A stretch of DNA of 64,000 nucleotides from Roseibium sp. MMSF_3412 (lineage in GTDB: Bacteria; Pseudomonadota; Alphaproteobacteria; Rhizobiales; Stappiaceae): contig NZ_JASHJI010000010.1 in NCBI RefSeq assembly GCF_030733265.1, positions 1 through 64,000 of the forward strand. The letters run 5' to 3'. The notes below the pieces were generated by a model. That model worked only from the letters and a program-made list of their open reading frames with translations. It ran no database searches and was not told the origin of the DNA. Both the position numbers and the translations under genes were made by a program. Below, one piece after another: positions 43,556 to 52,872 of the stretch. How positions within the stretch are numbered: the stretch's first letter is position 1; each line of letters begins with the position of its first letter.

Positions 43556-44383
43556 TCAGGCCAGCTCGGGATAACCCTGCTCGGCCGCACGTCGTTCCAT
43601 TTCCAGGATCGGCGCATAGTCTGCGTCCGATATGGGCGAATATCCGCAGATCAGGAGGCGTGAGCGATCCTCGGCAAGCGTGACATCCTCGAAGACGGAT
43701 TGCACGGCCCCAGCAATGGTTTCGGCTTCGGCTTCCGAAAAACTGAGCGATGATACAAGCGGGAGTCCGGGCACGGATGCAGTGCGTCCGATCGAACGAA
43801 GTCTATCCGTGAGAGCCGGCAATTCCTGGCAGGCGAGCGACCAGCACACCGCATCGACACTCGCGATATCCGCAACACCTTCCGCCACGGCGCGAAGGGA
43901 GGCCAGATGACCGCCGCTTTCGCGTACGCTTGAAAAGAACGGTGCACCGCTGGCGACCTTGGCAACTTCGAAACGGAAGGCATTCATGCCGGACTGGCTG
44001 TCAGGCCCGTTGTAGACCGCCCGGCGACCGCGCAAATCGGCAAGTTCCCGATGGCTGCTGTCTCTCGCCACGACCAGATGCGAACAATATCGCCCGCCTT
44101 CGCAGCCTTCGGCGGCATAGTGCGGAACACCGACAGGCCGGACCCGACCTTTGAGCGCGTGCGTCAACGGATAGCCGCAGGTCTGGCTCAGGAGCAGGCC
44201 GGGCTGTCGCCAGTTGACTTCCAGACCCCGGTCCTCCGGCCACGGAACGCAGTCCCTGGGTCTAAGTCCAAGCGCGTCTAGGAGAGCATCCTGCAACGCG
44301 TTTTCCAGACGCTCTGTCGCGGCCCGGACCTCGGGCCAGTCATACATGGGCAGCCGGACAGGATGATAGGTCCGGTGGCTCAA
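43556..44383 (-). CDS. PhnD-like phosphonate-binding-fold protein without signal peptide
   Basis: This 275-residue protein has a PBP type-2 fold like PhnD/phosphite-binding proteins: LLLSQTCGYPLTH, LRGRRAVYNGPDSQSGMNAFR, SGGHLASLRAVAEGVADIASVDAVCW. It has no signal peptide or lipobox, so it is predicted to be cytosolic. There is no permease or ATPase next to it. It overlaps the end of the desaturase gene by four bases and is translated with it, so it may be a sensor or carrier linked to lipid work. The ligand is unknown. Confidence 0.8.
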   Translation of the reverse strand: MSHRTYHPVRLPMYDWPEVRAATERLENALQDALLDALGLRPRDCVPWPEDRGLEVNWRQPGLLLSQTCGYPLTHALKGRVRPVGVPHYAAEGCEGGRYCSHLVVARDSSHRELADLRGRRAVYNGPDSQSGMNAFRFEVAKVASGAPFFSSVRESGGHLASLRAVAEGVADIASVDAVCWSLACQELPALTDRLRSIGRTASVPGLPLVSSLSFSEAEAETIAGAVQSVFEDVTLAEDRSRLLICGYSPISDADYAPILEMERRAAEQGYPELA

Positions 44384-45297
44384 ACCCCCGCCTCATCCGA
44401 TTGTCGGCGTCTCAGCGGATGCGCCACCGGTTCCTTGACCTTGAAAAGGAATGTTGCGGCAAGTTGCAGATAGCTCCTGAACACATAACCCTCGTTGCGT
44501 CGCTGCCATGTCAGTTTGTTGGCGCGGTACATCGCCGGCAGATCATACCACGGAGCTCGAGGATGGGCATGATGAACAACATGCAGGTTGTTGTTCAGGA
44601 AGAGAAGAGAGAAGAGCGGGCAGAACTCCACGATGATCGAACGCGCTTCCGCGGTGTCATGGGCGCGGTGTTCGGCATAGGTGCGCAGCATAAGAAGGCT
44701 CATCGCGGGATAGGAGATGCAGCATATATAGAGCCATATCGGCATCTTGCCGACGAGCGTGATGAACAGCACGACCGGAACAGCGCCGATAAAGTGGTGC
44801 AGCCAGGCCCGCAGAACGACCATGTCGCCGGCGCGGATCATGCGCAGCTCGGACCCGAGAAAACCGATGACCGACACAAGCGGACCGATCAGCAAACGGC
44901 CGAGCAGGGTGTTGTTGACTGTCAGAACGGCCTGAATGAGCACGGGCAGCTTCTGCCAGTCCGACCAGGCCATGTAAAAGGTTTCGGGATCATCGTAAGG
45001 ATCGGTGAGCCGGTCATTGTTGTGGTGACGCAAGTGCAACGACTTGAAGCGGCGGTAGGGAATGAAGAGACCGAGCGAACAATAAACCAGCGCCTCGTTC
45101 ACTGCCGGATTGCGTGTCGGATGACCGTGCAGCACTTCATGCTGCAGGGACGACTGCAAGGTAACCACGAAAACTGCAAGGGGGCAGACGATCCATCCGC
45201 CCAGCGCCGGGTAGTTCCCGATCAGAAGCATCCATGCCGCTGCCGCGGCCAGAATCAAGGCCAGGGTCGGCCATTCGCGAAAGCTTGCACGCGTCAC
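44380..45297 (-). CDS. membrane fatty acid desaturase
   Basis: This 305-residue di-iron membrane enzyme has three histidine boxes: H53/H57 in LQHEVLHGHP, H88-H91-H92 in LHLRHHNND and HVVHHAHPRAPW near residue 255. Several membrane helices separate them. It inserts a double bond in an acyl or isoprenoid chain. It is the first gene of a coupled pair with the PhnD-like protein and has a palindrome about 105 bases upstream. Confidence 0.88.
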   Translation of the reverse strand: MTRASFREWPTLALILAAAAAWMLLIGNYPALGGWIVCPLAVFVVTLQSSLQHEVLHGHPTRNPAVNEALVYCSLGLFIPYRRFKSLHLRHHNNDRLTDPYDDPETFYMAWSDWQKLPVLIQAVLTVNNTLLGRLLIGPLVSVIGFLGSELRMIRAGDMVVLRAWLHHFIGAVPVVLFITLVGKMPIWLYICCISYPAMSLLMLRTYAEHRAHDTAEARSIIVEFCPLFSLLFLNNNLHVVHHAHPRAPWYDLPAMYRANKLTWQRRNEGYVFRSYLQLAATFLFKVKEPVAHPLRRRQSDEAGV

Positions 45298-45400
45298 ACA
45301 TCACTCCAAACTGTTGAAAGAACCGGCGAATCCGGAGCCCGTCATCACCATGCCCAAAGACGAACGCGGCTTCAATTTGAGACTTTAGAACAAAATCCGC

Positions 45401-45418
45401 ATGATTTCGCAAAATCAT
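45401..45418. promoter_or_regulatory. palindrome upstream of the desaturase gene
   Basis: ATGATTT (45401-45407) and AAATCAT (45412-45418) flank CGCA, a perfect 7-4-7 repeat in the 381-base gap between the desaturase and the divergent flavoprotein gene. The rest of the gap is AT-rich around 45381-45480 with no other clear site. Confidence 0.5.
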
Positions 45419-45678
45419 CATTCTGATGAATAAATTTAACTATGGTATTTTAAATCTACATTTCGTGCACTTTTTCATCTCGTATGCCTGTTTCGGAACA
45501 CTGAATGGCGGTTTTCATTCTGGACAAACCACGCGCCTTCGCCTGACCTGAAAGCGAAATCCACACCCGGCGTGCCGATTTGACCAGCCAGGGGCGAAAC
45601 AGCGGAGATGCCGTCCCTGCAAAAAGACGCACACTGCCCGGCCCGCCAGACTTGCGCAGACCAATGGAAACAGAACGT

Positions 45679-47010
45679 ATGACTTCTGCCCCGACAGATC
45701 CGAACCAGACGCCGCAGACCTATGACGCGATCATAATCGGCGCAGGTGTCATAGGCTGCGCCATTGCCTACAACATGGCACGGGAAGGCCTGAAGACATT
45801 GAACGTCGATACACTGCCCGCGGCGGGCTACGGTTCGACATCCAGCTCCGCGGCCGTGATCCGCACCTACTATTCCACGCTCGATGGGACGGCGATGGCC
45901 TATGACGGCTATCACGACTGGAAGCATTGGCCGGAAACCCTCGGCGCGACGTCTGACGACGGCCTGGCACGGTTCGTTCAGACCGGAACACTGATCATGA
46001 AGACCGCCTCCAACAGCCTGGACGGCGTCCTCAAACACGCCGACACGCTTGGGATCACCTATGAGCTGTGGTCGTCGGACCAGATCCTGGACAGCATGCC
46101 AGGCTATAATCTGGAGTGCTTTTCCCCGGTCAAGACGATGGATGACGATGCCTTCGGAGCGCCGACGGGCGGACAGATCGAGGGCGGTGTCTTTTTTCAC
46201 GCGGGTGGCTATGTCGACGATCCGCAGATCGCCGCAAGGAACCTGAAGGACGCCGCCGCAAAGCTCGGTGCAGAGTTTCTTTTCAATACCCGTGTCGACC
46301 GGATCCCGATGGAGAACAATCGCGTGACTGGTGTGATCTGCGCGGATGGAGGTTTCTTCAGTGCCCCCGTCGTGATCAACGCGGGCGGACCCCATTCGGG
46401 CAAGGTCAACGGCCTGCTTGACGGGGATCCTGGCGTCAGGATCGGTCACAGACCGCTGCGCCAGGAGGTTGTGCAGGTAAAACCGCCCGAAACGCTCGGC
46501 TACACGCGCGAAGGCATGCTGATTGCCGACAACGACATCGGCGTCTACATCAAGCCAGGCAGCGGTGGTCAGTTGATGATCGGCAGCCTGAACCCGCCCT
46601 GCGACACACATATCGTGGAAGACCCGGATGACTTTCGCCGGGATCTGACGGACCGCGCGCTGACCTACGCCTACCGGTTTTCACAGCGTCTTCCGGCGCT
46701 TGGCGTCTCGCAGCATCCCCTGGGTGTCGCGGATCTTTACGATGCCACCGACGACTGGCTCCCGGTCTATGACCGGAGCGATGTCGACGGCTATTATCTT
46801 GCCATCGGCACAAGCGGCAACCAGTTCAAGAACGCGATCGTCGCCGGACGCCTCATGACAAGGTTGGTGGCCTATTGCGAAGACGGCAACGATCACGACC
46901 GCGACCCGCTGCAATTCCGCCTGAAGCACATCGATCACACGCTCAACGCGGCGACATTCTCGCGCAGGCGCGAGCTGACGAAGGAAAGTTCGTTCTCCGT
47001 TCTGGGTTAG
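45679..47010 (+). CDS. FAD-dependent oxidoreductase (DAO/sarcosine oxidase beta-like)
   Basis: This 443-residue flavoprotein has the dinucleotide motif DAIIIGAGVIGCAIAYNMA near the N-terminus and a DAO-type C-terminal part (GYYLAIGTSGNQFKNAIVAG). Members oxidise N-methyl or other secondary amines. ATG 45679 is chosen; ATG 45664 in frame is equally possible as neither has a strong ribosome-binding site. It stands alone on its strand before the helicase gene. A role in methylamine-type catabolism like that of the 36.6-kb dehydrogenase is only an inference. Confidence 0.82.
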   Translation: MTSAPTDPNQTPQTYDAIIIGAGVIGCAIAYNMAREGLKTLNVDTLPAAGYGSTSSSAAVIRTYYSTLDGTAMAYDGYHDWKHWPETLGATSDDGLARFVQTGTLIMKTASNSLDGVLKHADTLGITYELWSSDQILDSMPGYNLECFSPVKTMDDDAFGAPTGGQIEGGVFFHAGGYVDDPQIAARNLKDAAAKLGAEFLFNTRVDRIPMENNRVTGVICADGGFFSAPVVINAGGPHSGKVNGLLDGDPGVRIGHRPLRQEVVQVKPPETLGYTREGMLIADNDIGVYIKPGSGGQLMIGSLNPPCDTHIVEDPDDFRRDLTDRALTYAYRFSQRLPALGVSQHPLGVADLYDATDDWLPVYDRSDVDGYYLAIGTSGNQFKNAIVAGRLMTRLVAYCEDGNDHDRDPLQFRLKHIDHTLNAATFSRRRELTKESSFSVLG

Positions 47011-47111
47011 GATCGCAAACCCGCATGCCGCGTGCTCAACTGATTTCGCGCTTGGAGGAATCGGACAAATCAGGTTAAGCAACCGGGTCCGCAATTCTCG
47101 GGAGCACATCT

Positions 47112-48233
47112 GTGGCCTGGTCTCCGCAACAAGACGACGCACTCAACGAAGCCGCGGCTTGGCTCAAGCGCGGTGACCGGCAGGTTTTCCGGCTGTTCGG
47201 TTACGCCGGGACGGGCAAGACAACCCTGGCGCGGCATCTTGCCGAGGACATCGACGGGGATGTCTGCTTCGGCGCGTTCACCGGAAAGGCCGCCCACGTT
47301 CTTCGGCAGAAAGGCTGCGAGGATGCCGGCACGATCCATTCCCTGATCTATCGTCCGCGTTCGGCCAAGGAAGAAGAAGACCTGGACGACGACGACGAAG
47401 ACAGCGGCCCGCAATTCGCCATCAAGAGGGACAGCGCTGCCGCAACCGCCAAGCTGATCGTGATCGATGAATGCTCGATGGTCGACGAGGAACTTGGCAA
47501 GGATCTGCTGTCATTCGGCACGCCTGTTCTCGTGCTCGGCGATCCGGCCCAGTTGCCGCCGGTCAAAGGCGGCGGTTTCTTCACCGAGGCCGAGCCGGAT
47601 GTTATGTTGACCGAGGTTCACCGGCAGGCTCAGGACAATCCGATCGTGCGCATGTCGATGACAATCCGGGACGGCGGCAAGCTGGACTACGGCACCTATG
47701 GCGAAAGCAAGGTCATCCACCGGACCGAGATCGACAAGGACCAGATCCTGTCGTCCGATCAGGTTCTGGTCGGCACCAACAAGACACGGCGGCTCTACAA
47801 TGGCCGCATTCGCGAACTCAAGGACTTCACCACGCCCATGCCTGCCGTCGGCGACAAGCTGGTGTGCCTGCGCAACGACAAGACCAAGGGCCTGTTGAAC
47901 GGCGGCCTTTGGGCAGTCAAGCGGTTGCGCCAGCCGCGCGGAAACACGCTTCGTTTCGACGTCGTATCCGAAGAGGACATCGCCAGAACAACGGTAAAAG
48001 TGAAGGTGCTGCCCGCCATGTTCGAGGACGGCGCGGAAAGCATTCCCTATGCGATACGGCGCAAGGCTGATGAATTCGATTACGGCTATGCCCTCACCGT
48101 GCACAAGGCGCAGGGATCACAATGGGACGATGTGATCCTGTTCGACGAGAGCTGGGCGTTTCGTGAACACAAGAGCCGCTGGCTCTACACCGCTGTCACG
48201 CGTGCGGCTGAAAGAATCACTGTCGTAAAGTAG
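47112..48233 (+). CDS. RecD-like ATP-dependent DNA helicase
   Basis: This 373-residue superfamily-1 helicase has Walker A GYAGTGKTT (K36), Walker B IVIDECSMVDEE, and the C-terminal UvrD_C2 motif GYALTVHKAQGSQWDDV with the arginine-bearing WLYTAVTRAAER. It lacks the N-terminal region of RecD2 and is similar in size to phage Dda-like helicases, a standalone form common in alphaproteobacteria. The start is GTG at 47112 with GGGAG upstream. Its end overlaps the convergent tetR gene by 17 bases. Confidence 0.87.
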   Translation: MAWSPQQDDALNEAAAWLKRGDRQVFRLFGYAGTGKTTLARHLAEDIDGDVCFGAFTGKAAHVLRQKGCEDAGTIHSLIYRPRSAKEEEDLDDDDEDSGPQFAIKRDSAAATAKLIVIDECSMVDEELGKDLLSFGTPVLVLGDPAQLPPVKGGGFFTEAEPDVMLTEVHRQAQDNPIVRMSMTIRDGGKLDYGTYGESKVIHRTEIDKDQILSSDQVLVGTNKTRRLYNGRIRELKDFTTPMPAVGDKLVCLRNDKTKGLLNGGLWAVKRLRQPRGNTLRFDVVSEEDIARTTVKVKVLPAMFEDGAESIPYAIRRKADEFDYGYALTVHKAQGSQWDDVILFDESWAFREHKSRWLYTAVTRAAERITVVK

Positions 48234-48867
48234 GCAGACTGAACCCGTCGCCGTCGAAGACCGTATCCGGGTCCCGGACCGGCAGCGCGCGCAATCCCGT
48301 TTCAACGAAGGTTTTCAGATCCGGCTCGCTGATCCCGCTTCGACCGAGCATCGCAATGGCGGAGAATTGGCCGTCGAGAAATGTCGCCGCACTGTCGATG
48401 TCGGCGTCAGGCGCTATTTCACCGGCCGCAGCGGCTTTTAGCAGCCGCTCCCGGATCGCGGTAAACCGGGATTCACGCAAACCATTGACGACTTCACGGT
48501 GACGCTCGGTTCCGTAGGTGCAATCGACGATGGCGTTCACCAGAAAGCAGCCGGAGGGTGTGTTCTTGTCGAGTGTCAGGTCCGCAACCGCCCCCAGGAA
48601 GTCCCGGAAGTCGTCAACGACATGTTTCCTGGCTTCCTGAAGCCGAGCGAACACCGGACCGCCATAGGTTTCAAAATAGTGGAGCAGCGCCTTTTCAAAC
48701 AGCGCTTCCTTGTCGCCGAAGGCGGCATAAAGCCCCGGCTTTGCCATACCGGACGCATCGGCCAGGTCGTTCATGGAAGTGCCGGAGTACCCGTTTTGCC
48801 AGAATGCAACCATCACGGACTGCAAAGCGTCCTTGGCCTGTATCTTTCGCGGGCGTCCACGTGCCAT
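48217..48867 (-). CDS. TetR family transcriptional regulator
   Basis: This 216-residue repressor has an N-terminal helix-turn-helix (TSMNDLADASGMAKPGLYAAFGDKEALFEKAL, in part GMAKPGLYAAFGDKE) and a C-terminal ligand domain. ATG 48867 (MARGRPRK) is chosen as AGGGGAAG precedes it. It is convergent with the helicase gene and divergent from tex. Its target is not apparent. Confidence 0.87.
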   Translation of the reverse strand: MARGRPRKIQAKDALQSVMVAFWQNGYSGTSMNDLADASGMAKPGLYAAFGDKEALFEKALLHYFETYGGPVFARLQEARKHVVDDFRDFLGAVADLTLDKNTPSGCFLVNAIVDCTYGTERHREVVNGLRESRFTAIRERLLKAAAAGEIAPDADIDSAATFLDGQFSAIAMLGRSGISEPDLKTFVETGLRALPVRDPDTVFDGDGFSLPTLRQ

Positions 48868-49015
48868 CTTTCGCTTCCCCTGTTGCCAGCCAGCCTGGTG
48901 ATCAAAACGACGGATCAACCGCTATGCTGCACACGCCCCCCGATACGCCTTTAACGCGTACAACACCAAAGTCGATCAAGGCATTTATGCCAAAGAATAA
49001 CGCCAAACGGGTACT

Positions 49016-49033
49016 ACAAAATACGCATTTTGT
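49016..49033. promoter_or_regulatory. palindrome between tetR and tex
   Basis: ACAAAAT (49016-49022) and ATTTTGT (49027-49033) flank ACGC, a perfect 7-4-7 repeat in the 403-base tetR-tex gap. It lies about 150 bases before tetR and could be its operator. The gap is AT-rich on the tex side (49021-49120) and otherwise featureless. Confidence 0.45.
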
Positions 49034-49270
49034 TACATTTCGTTCGGCAAACTCCGAAAAACAATCAGCAAGTGTGCTCGGATTGCATAAATCTTCTAGA
49101 TTTAAATTAACCTGGAAAAGTATTCGCCAAGATCTCCGCAGCGCGCGGCGATGGCCGTGTTCACAACCCGAAATTTGCCGGTGGACGGTGGAAGCGGATC
49201 TCTTTTCGGCCGGATCAGGGCAGCCTATCTTGCATCGTTCGAATTCGACCACGCACGAGACGCCGCAGAC

Positions 49271-51739
49271 ATGACCAGTATTTCTTCCAAGAGCACCGAA
49301 CAGGCGAACAACGCCCGGGCCGCATCTGCAGACGTTGCCCTGCGCATCGCCCACCGTATTGCCGACGAGATCGGATGCAAGGCAGGTCAGGTGAACGCCA
49401 CTGTTCAGATGCTGGATGAGGGGTCAACCGTCCCCTTCATTGCGCGTTACCGAAAGGAAGCCACGGGCGGGCTGGATGACAGCCAGCTGCGCAAGCTGGA
49501 GGAACGGCTGATCTACCTGCGCGAGCTGGAAGACCGGCGCGTTGCGATCACACGCTCGATCGAGGAACAGGGCAAGCTCACTGAGGAACTGAGCGCCGGC
49601 ATACAGGCAGCCGAAACAAAGTCCCAGCTGGAAGACATCTACCTGCCCTACAAGAAGAAACGGCGCACCAAAGCCCAGATCGCGCGCGAGGCCGGGCTGG
49701 AACCGCTCGCCGATCTGCTGCTTGGTGATCCTTCCAGAACGCCGGAAACCGAGGCATCCGCCTTTGTCGATGACGCGAAAGGCATCGCCGATACCAAGGC
49801 AGCGCTCGACGGCGCCCGCCAGATCCTGATGGAACGTTTTGCCGAGAACGCCGAACTGGTCGGCCGCCTGCGCCGCCATGTGGAAGACCGGGGTGTTGTG
49901 CAATCGAAACTGGTTGACGGCATGGCGGAAAAGGGCGCCAAGTTTGCCGACTATTTCGACTATTTCGAAAGATGGTCGAAGATCCCGAGTCACCGCGCGC
50001 TCGCCCTGTTCAGGGGCCGCAACGAAGGCATTCTTTCCGTTGATCTGACCGTCGACGCCGACGACGTCTCGCCGGTGCTTCCGGCGGTTAAAATGGTCGC
50101 GGACACCTATGCGATCGCAGACAGGGGCCGACCGGCGGACAAGTGGCTGATGGATGTCGCCCGGTTCGCCTGGAAGGTGAAACTGGCACTCCATCTTGAA
50201 CTCGACCTGATGGGCGTCCTGCGTGACAAGGCCGAAGAGGAGGCGATCCAGGTCTTCGCAAAGAACCTGAAGGACCTGCTTCTGGCAGCGCCTGCGGGTG
50301 CAAAATCGACGCTCGGCCTCGACCCGGGCATTCGCACCGGGGTGAAGGTCGCGGTCGTGGACGACACGGGAAAGCTGGTCGACACGGCAACAATCTATCC
50401 GTTCCAGCCGCGCAACGATATCTCCGGGTCGCGCGCCGCCCTGCTGGCGCTGATCGCGAAACACAAGGTCGGCCTGATCGCCATCGGCAACGGCACGGCA
50501 AGCCGCGAGACCGACAAGCTCACCGGTGATGTGCTCACCGACATTCCGGCTGCGCAGCGTCCCGTGAAAGTGATCGTCAACGAGGCCGGCGCTTCCGTCT
50601 ATTCGGCCTCCGAACTGGCGGCAAACGAGATGCCGGATATCGATGTCTCGCTGCGCGGTGCTGCTTCCATTGCCCGCCGCCTGCAGGACCCGCTCGCCGA
50701 ACTCGTGAAGATTGAACCGAAATCGATCGGCGTCGGCCAGTACCAGCATGACGTCAACCAGACGCGGCTCGCCCGCGCGCTGGACGCCGTAGTCGAAGAT
50801 GCGGTCAACGCGGTCGGCGTCGACCTCAACACCGCCTCGCCCGCCCTGCTTTCCAGGATCTCGGGCCTTTCGGACAACCTTGCCAGGGCCGTTGTCGACC
50901 ACCGCGATACAATCGGGCGGTTTGAAAAGCGCTCACAGTTGAAAGAGGTCCCGCGCCTTGGTGCCAAGGCCTATGAACTGTGCGCAGGTTTCCTGCGCAT
51001 TACCGGCGGCAAGGAACCGCTCGATGCCTCCTCGGTACACCCGGAGGCTTACCCTCTTGCCAAGCGCATCGTGAAGGCCTGTGGCCGGGATGTGCGCCAG
51101 CTGATGGGGGACGCGTCCGTCTTGAAGGCACTCGACCCGTCGGACTTCACCGACGAAAAATTCGGCCTGCCCACCGTACGGGACATTCTCTCCGAACTTG
51201 AGAAACCGGGCCGCGACCCGCGCCCCGAATTCAAGACGGCGGCACTTCAGGATGGTGTTGAGGAAATCTCCGACCTGAAACCGGGCATGAAGCTGGAAGG
51301 CACGGTTACCAACGTCACCAATTTCGGCGCCTTCGTCGATGTCGGGGTGCATCAGGACGGCCTCGTTCATGTCTCCCAGCTGGCCGACCGCTTCGTCGAC
51401 GATCCGCACCAGGTGGTCAAGGCCGGCGATATCGTCAAGGTGACGATCCTCGACGTCGACGTTCCGCGCAAGCGGATCTCCATGACCATGAAATCCCAGG
51501 CCGACTATCAGGGTCAGCGCGACCGGTCGGACAGGGACCGGTCCGCGCGCGGCAACAGCAATCAGGGCAACCGCAATCAGAACCATCGCGGTCCGGGCGG
51601 ACGGGGCCCTGGAGGCGGCGGCCCGCGCGGCGGTGGCGGCGGCAAAGGCGGCGCGCCCAAAGGCTCAAGCGATGGCGGTGGTGGCAACAATGCCATGGCG
51701 GCAGCGCTCGCGGCGGCGATGAACAAGAAGCGGAAATAA
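49271..51739 (+). CDS. tex: transcription accessory protein Tex with Gly/Arg-rich tail
   Basis: This 822-residue nucleic-acid-binding protein has, in order, the Tex N-terminal helical region ([20 protein letters not shown]), a YqgF RNase-H-like domain from about residue 344 ([16 protein letters not shown]), helix-hairpin-helix repeats near 510-580 and an S1 domain at about 669-740 ([20 protein letters not shown]). From 745 the tail is disordered, rich in Gly, Arg, Asn and Gln ([16 protein letters not shown]), ending [12 protein letters not shown] 49271 is chosen since Tex normally starts close to this point; an upstream in-frame ATG (49151) adds unrelated residues. Confidence 0.93.
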   Translation: MTSISSKSTEQANNARAASADVALRIAHRIADEIGCKAGQVNATVQMLDEGSTVPFIARYRKEATGGLDDSQLRKLEERLIYLRELEDRRVAITRSIEEQGKLTEELSAGIQAAETKSQLEDIYLPYKKKRRTKAQIAREAGLEPLADLLLGDPSRTPETEASAFVDDAKGIADTKAALDGARQILMERFAENAELVGRLRRHVEDRGVVQSKLVDGMAEKGAKFADYFDYFERWSKIPSHRALALFRGRNEGILSVDLTVDADDVSPVLPAVKMVADTYAIADRGRPADKWLMDVARFAWKVKLALHLELDLMGVLRDKAEEEAIQVFAKNLKDLLLAAPAGAKSTLGLDPGIRTGVKVAVVDDTGKLVDTATIYPFQPRNDISGSRAALLALIAKHKVGLIAIGNGTASRETDKLTGDVLTDIPAAQRPVKVIVNEAGASVYSASELAANEMPDIDVSLRGAASIARRLQDPLAELVKIEPKSIGVGQYQHDVNQTRLARALDAVVEDAVNAVGVDLNTASPALLSRISGLSDNLARAVVDHRDTIGRFEKRSQLKEVPRLGAKAYELCAGFLRITGGKEPLDASSVHPEAYPLAKRIVKACGRDVRQLMGDASVLKALDPSDFTDEKFGLPTVRDILSELEKPGRDPRPEFKTAALQDGVEEISDLKPGMKLEGTVTNVTNFGAFVDVGVHQDGLVHVSQLADRFVDDPHQVVKAGDIVKVTILDVDVPRKRISMTMKSQADYQGQRDRSDRDRSARGNSNQGNRNQNHRGPGGRGPGGGGPRGGGGGKGGAPKGSSDGGGGNNAMAAALAAAMNKKRK

Positions 51740-51742
51740 TCA

Positions 51743-51823
51743 TCAGGCGAAGATGTCCGCTTCCGCAACGGGGGTCTCACCCTGTTCTTCAAGATCCTTC
51801 AGGTAGGCCTTCTTGACAACGTC
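51743..51823 (-). pseudogene. C-terminal remnant of a paralogue of the adjacent membrane protein
   Basis: Reading the minus strand, the codons before a TGA at 51743-51745 give KKAYLKDLEEQGETPVAEAD then IFA. The intact gene at 51886-52653 ends RAYLKDLRELGDTSQFDVEVFA. The shared AYLKDL, Q/L-G-E/D-T and final FA show common origin. An in-frame TGA lies just upstream (51830-51832), so only about 25 codons survive. It sits four bases after the tex stop. Confidence 0.75.
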
Positions 51824-51885
51824 TGAACATCAATTCAATGCAGATGCCGTTCCGTACTGCCCGATAGTCGGGACACAGGATGGCC

Positions 51886-52653
51886 TCAAGCAAACACTTC
51901 CACATCGAATTGGGAGGTATCTCCGAGCTCCCGGAGGTCCTTCAGATAAGCGCGTGCAATCGTCACCATGAGCATCGCTTCGCCTGCAATCGAGATAAGG
52001 GTCGATATCACCATCAAAAGAAAGCTGAATGCGTGAACTTCGCCGGTTGAGGTGACGGGTTGCAGCTCCGGCCCGCCCGCCTGCAAAGCCAAATACAAAA
52101 TGGCGCTCACAAGCGAGAAGGGAACGTAAATTCCACCATACCTTGGAAGTAGATATCCAGCCTGCCGCAGTGCTCTTTTCAGCGCGGCCCGAATGCTGTC
52201 CGATTTCTGCAGGAGCTTGGCCGGCAAAATAGTCCCAAGCAAGTAAGCCGGTACGAACAGACACACCAGCGTGAAAAGGACATAACCAGCAACAAATGAG
52301 TCTTGCTCTTTTGTTGCGTCCGACGCTGTTTCGAAAAGGTAAGTAACGAGTTCCGCGCCTCCGAGAGCGAGCACGAAAAACACCAGAAGGTACCAGATTG
52401 AGAAAGTGATAAACTGCTTCAGATTGCGTTGTGGCTTCTGCGCCTTCAAGATCCTGCAAAGCATGAAAAAGCAGAAGATGGCGCCAAATGGTGCATAGAG
52501 ATATACAAAGTACCAAGTGTCTTCGAGCCACGTGTCGACGACTGTCAGTATGCAGTTGACGATCACATGTGCCAGCACCAGCCAACGCAGCGCATAAAGA
52601 GAGCTAAAAGACTCCGCGAACAGGTTTCTTTCTTGATGCACTTGAAGTCTCAC
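51886..52653 (-). CDS. multi-pass membrane protein of unknown function
   Basis: This 255-residue protein has about six hydrophobic segments, for example LVLAHVIVNCILTVV, FGAIFCFFMLC, FSIWYLLVFFVLALGG and FVAGYVLFTLVCLFVPAYLL. It ends in a cytosolic tail RAYLKDLRELGDTSQFD. I do not recognise the family. Base composition is clearly lower in GC than its neighbours, suggesting transfer. The start is GTG at 52653, overlapping the stop of a minus-strand reading frame by GTGA; no ribosome-binding site is evident, consistent with coupling to a lost upstream gene. Confidence 0.7.
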   Translation of the reverse strand: MRLQVHQERNLFAESFSSLYALRWLVLAHVIVNCILTVVDTWLEDTWYFVYLYAPFGAIFCFFMLCRILKAQKPQRNLKQFITFSIWYLLVFFVLALGGAELVTYLFETASDATKEQDSFVAGYVLFTLVCLFVPAYLLGTILPAKLLQKSDSIRAALKRALRQAGYLLPRYGGIYVPFSLVSAILYLALQAGGPELQPVTSTGEVHAFSFLLMVISTLISIAGEAMLMVTIARAYLKDLRELGDTSQFDVEVFA

Positions 52654-52872
52654 GCACTGATGTTTTTGCCAATCATCGATAGTTTACCCAGAATTGCAAC
52701 CTCAAACTGACACCACTCCATATCAAGCAGGTAGACGATGGAAAAGGTAGTGCCTTCCAACACTTCGAAGACGCGCAGAACCGTGAATTTAAGGAGGTGA
52801 TCCACATAGTCTCGACCCGCAAAAACTTTAGGTCTAAGCTTTCGGTTCAAAGCGTGACACGAGGGTAACGGC

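Noticed and set aside
47112-48233. Prophage origin for the RecD/Dda-like helicase
   Set aside because: No phage structural, integrase or lysis genes are nearby and composition matches the neighbours; standalone copies are common in alphaproteobacteria.
52791-52803. AAGGAGGTGATCC, the complement of the 16S rRNA 3' end
   Set aside because: Only about 13 bases match and the flanks are unlike rRNA; the nearest GTG reading frame is 23 codons with poor spacing. Treated as chance or a decayed Shine-Dalgarno.
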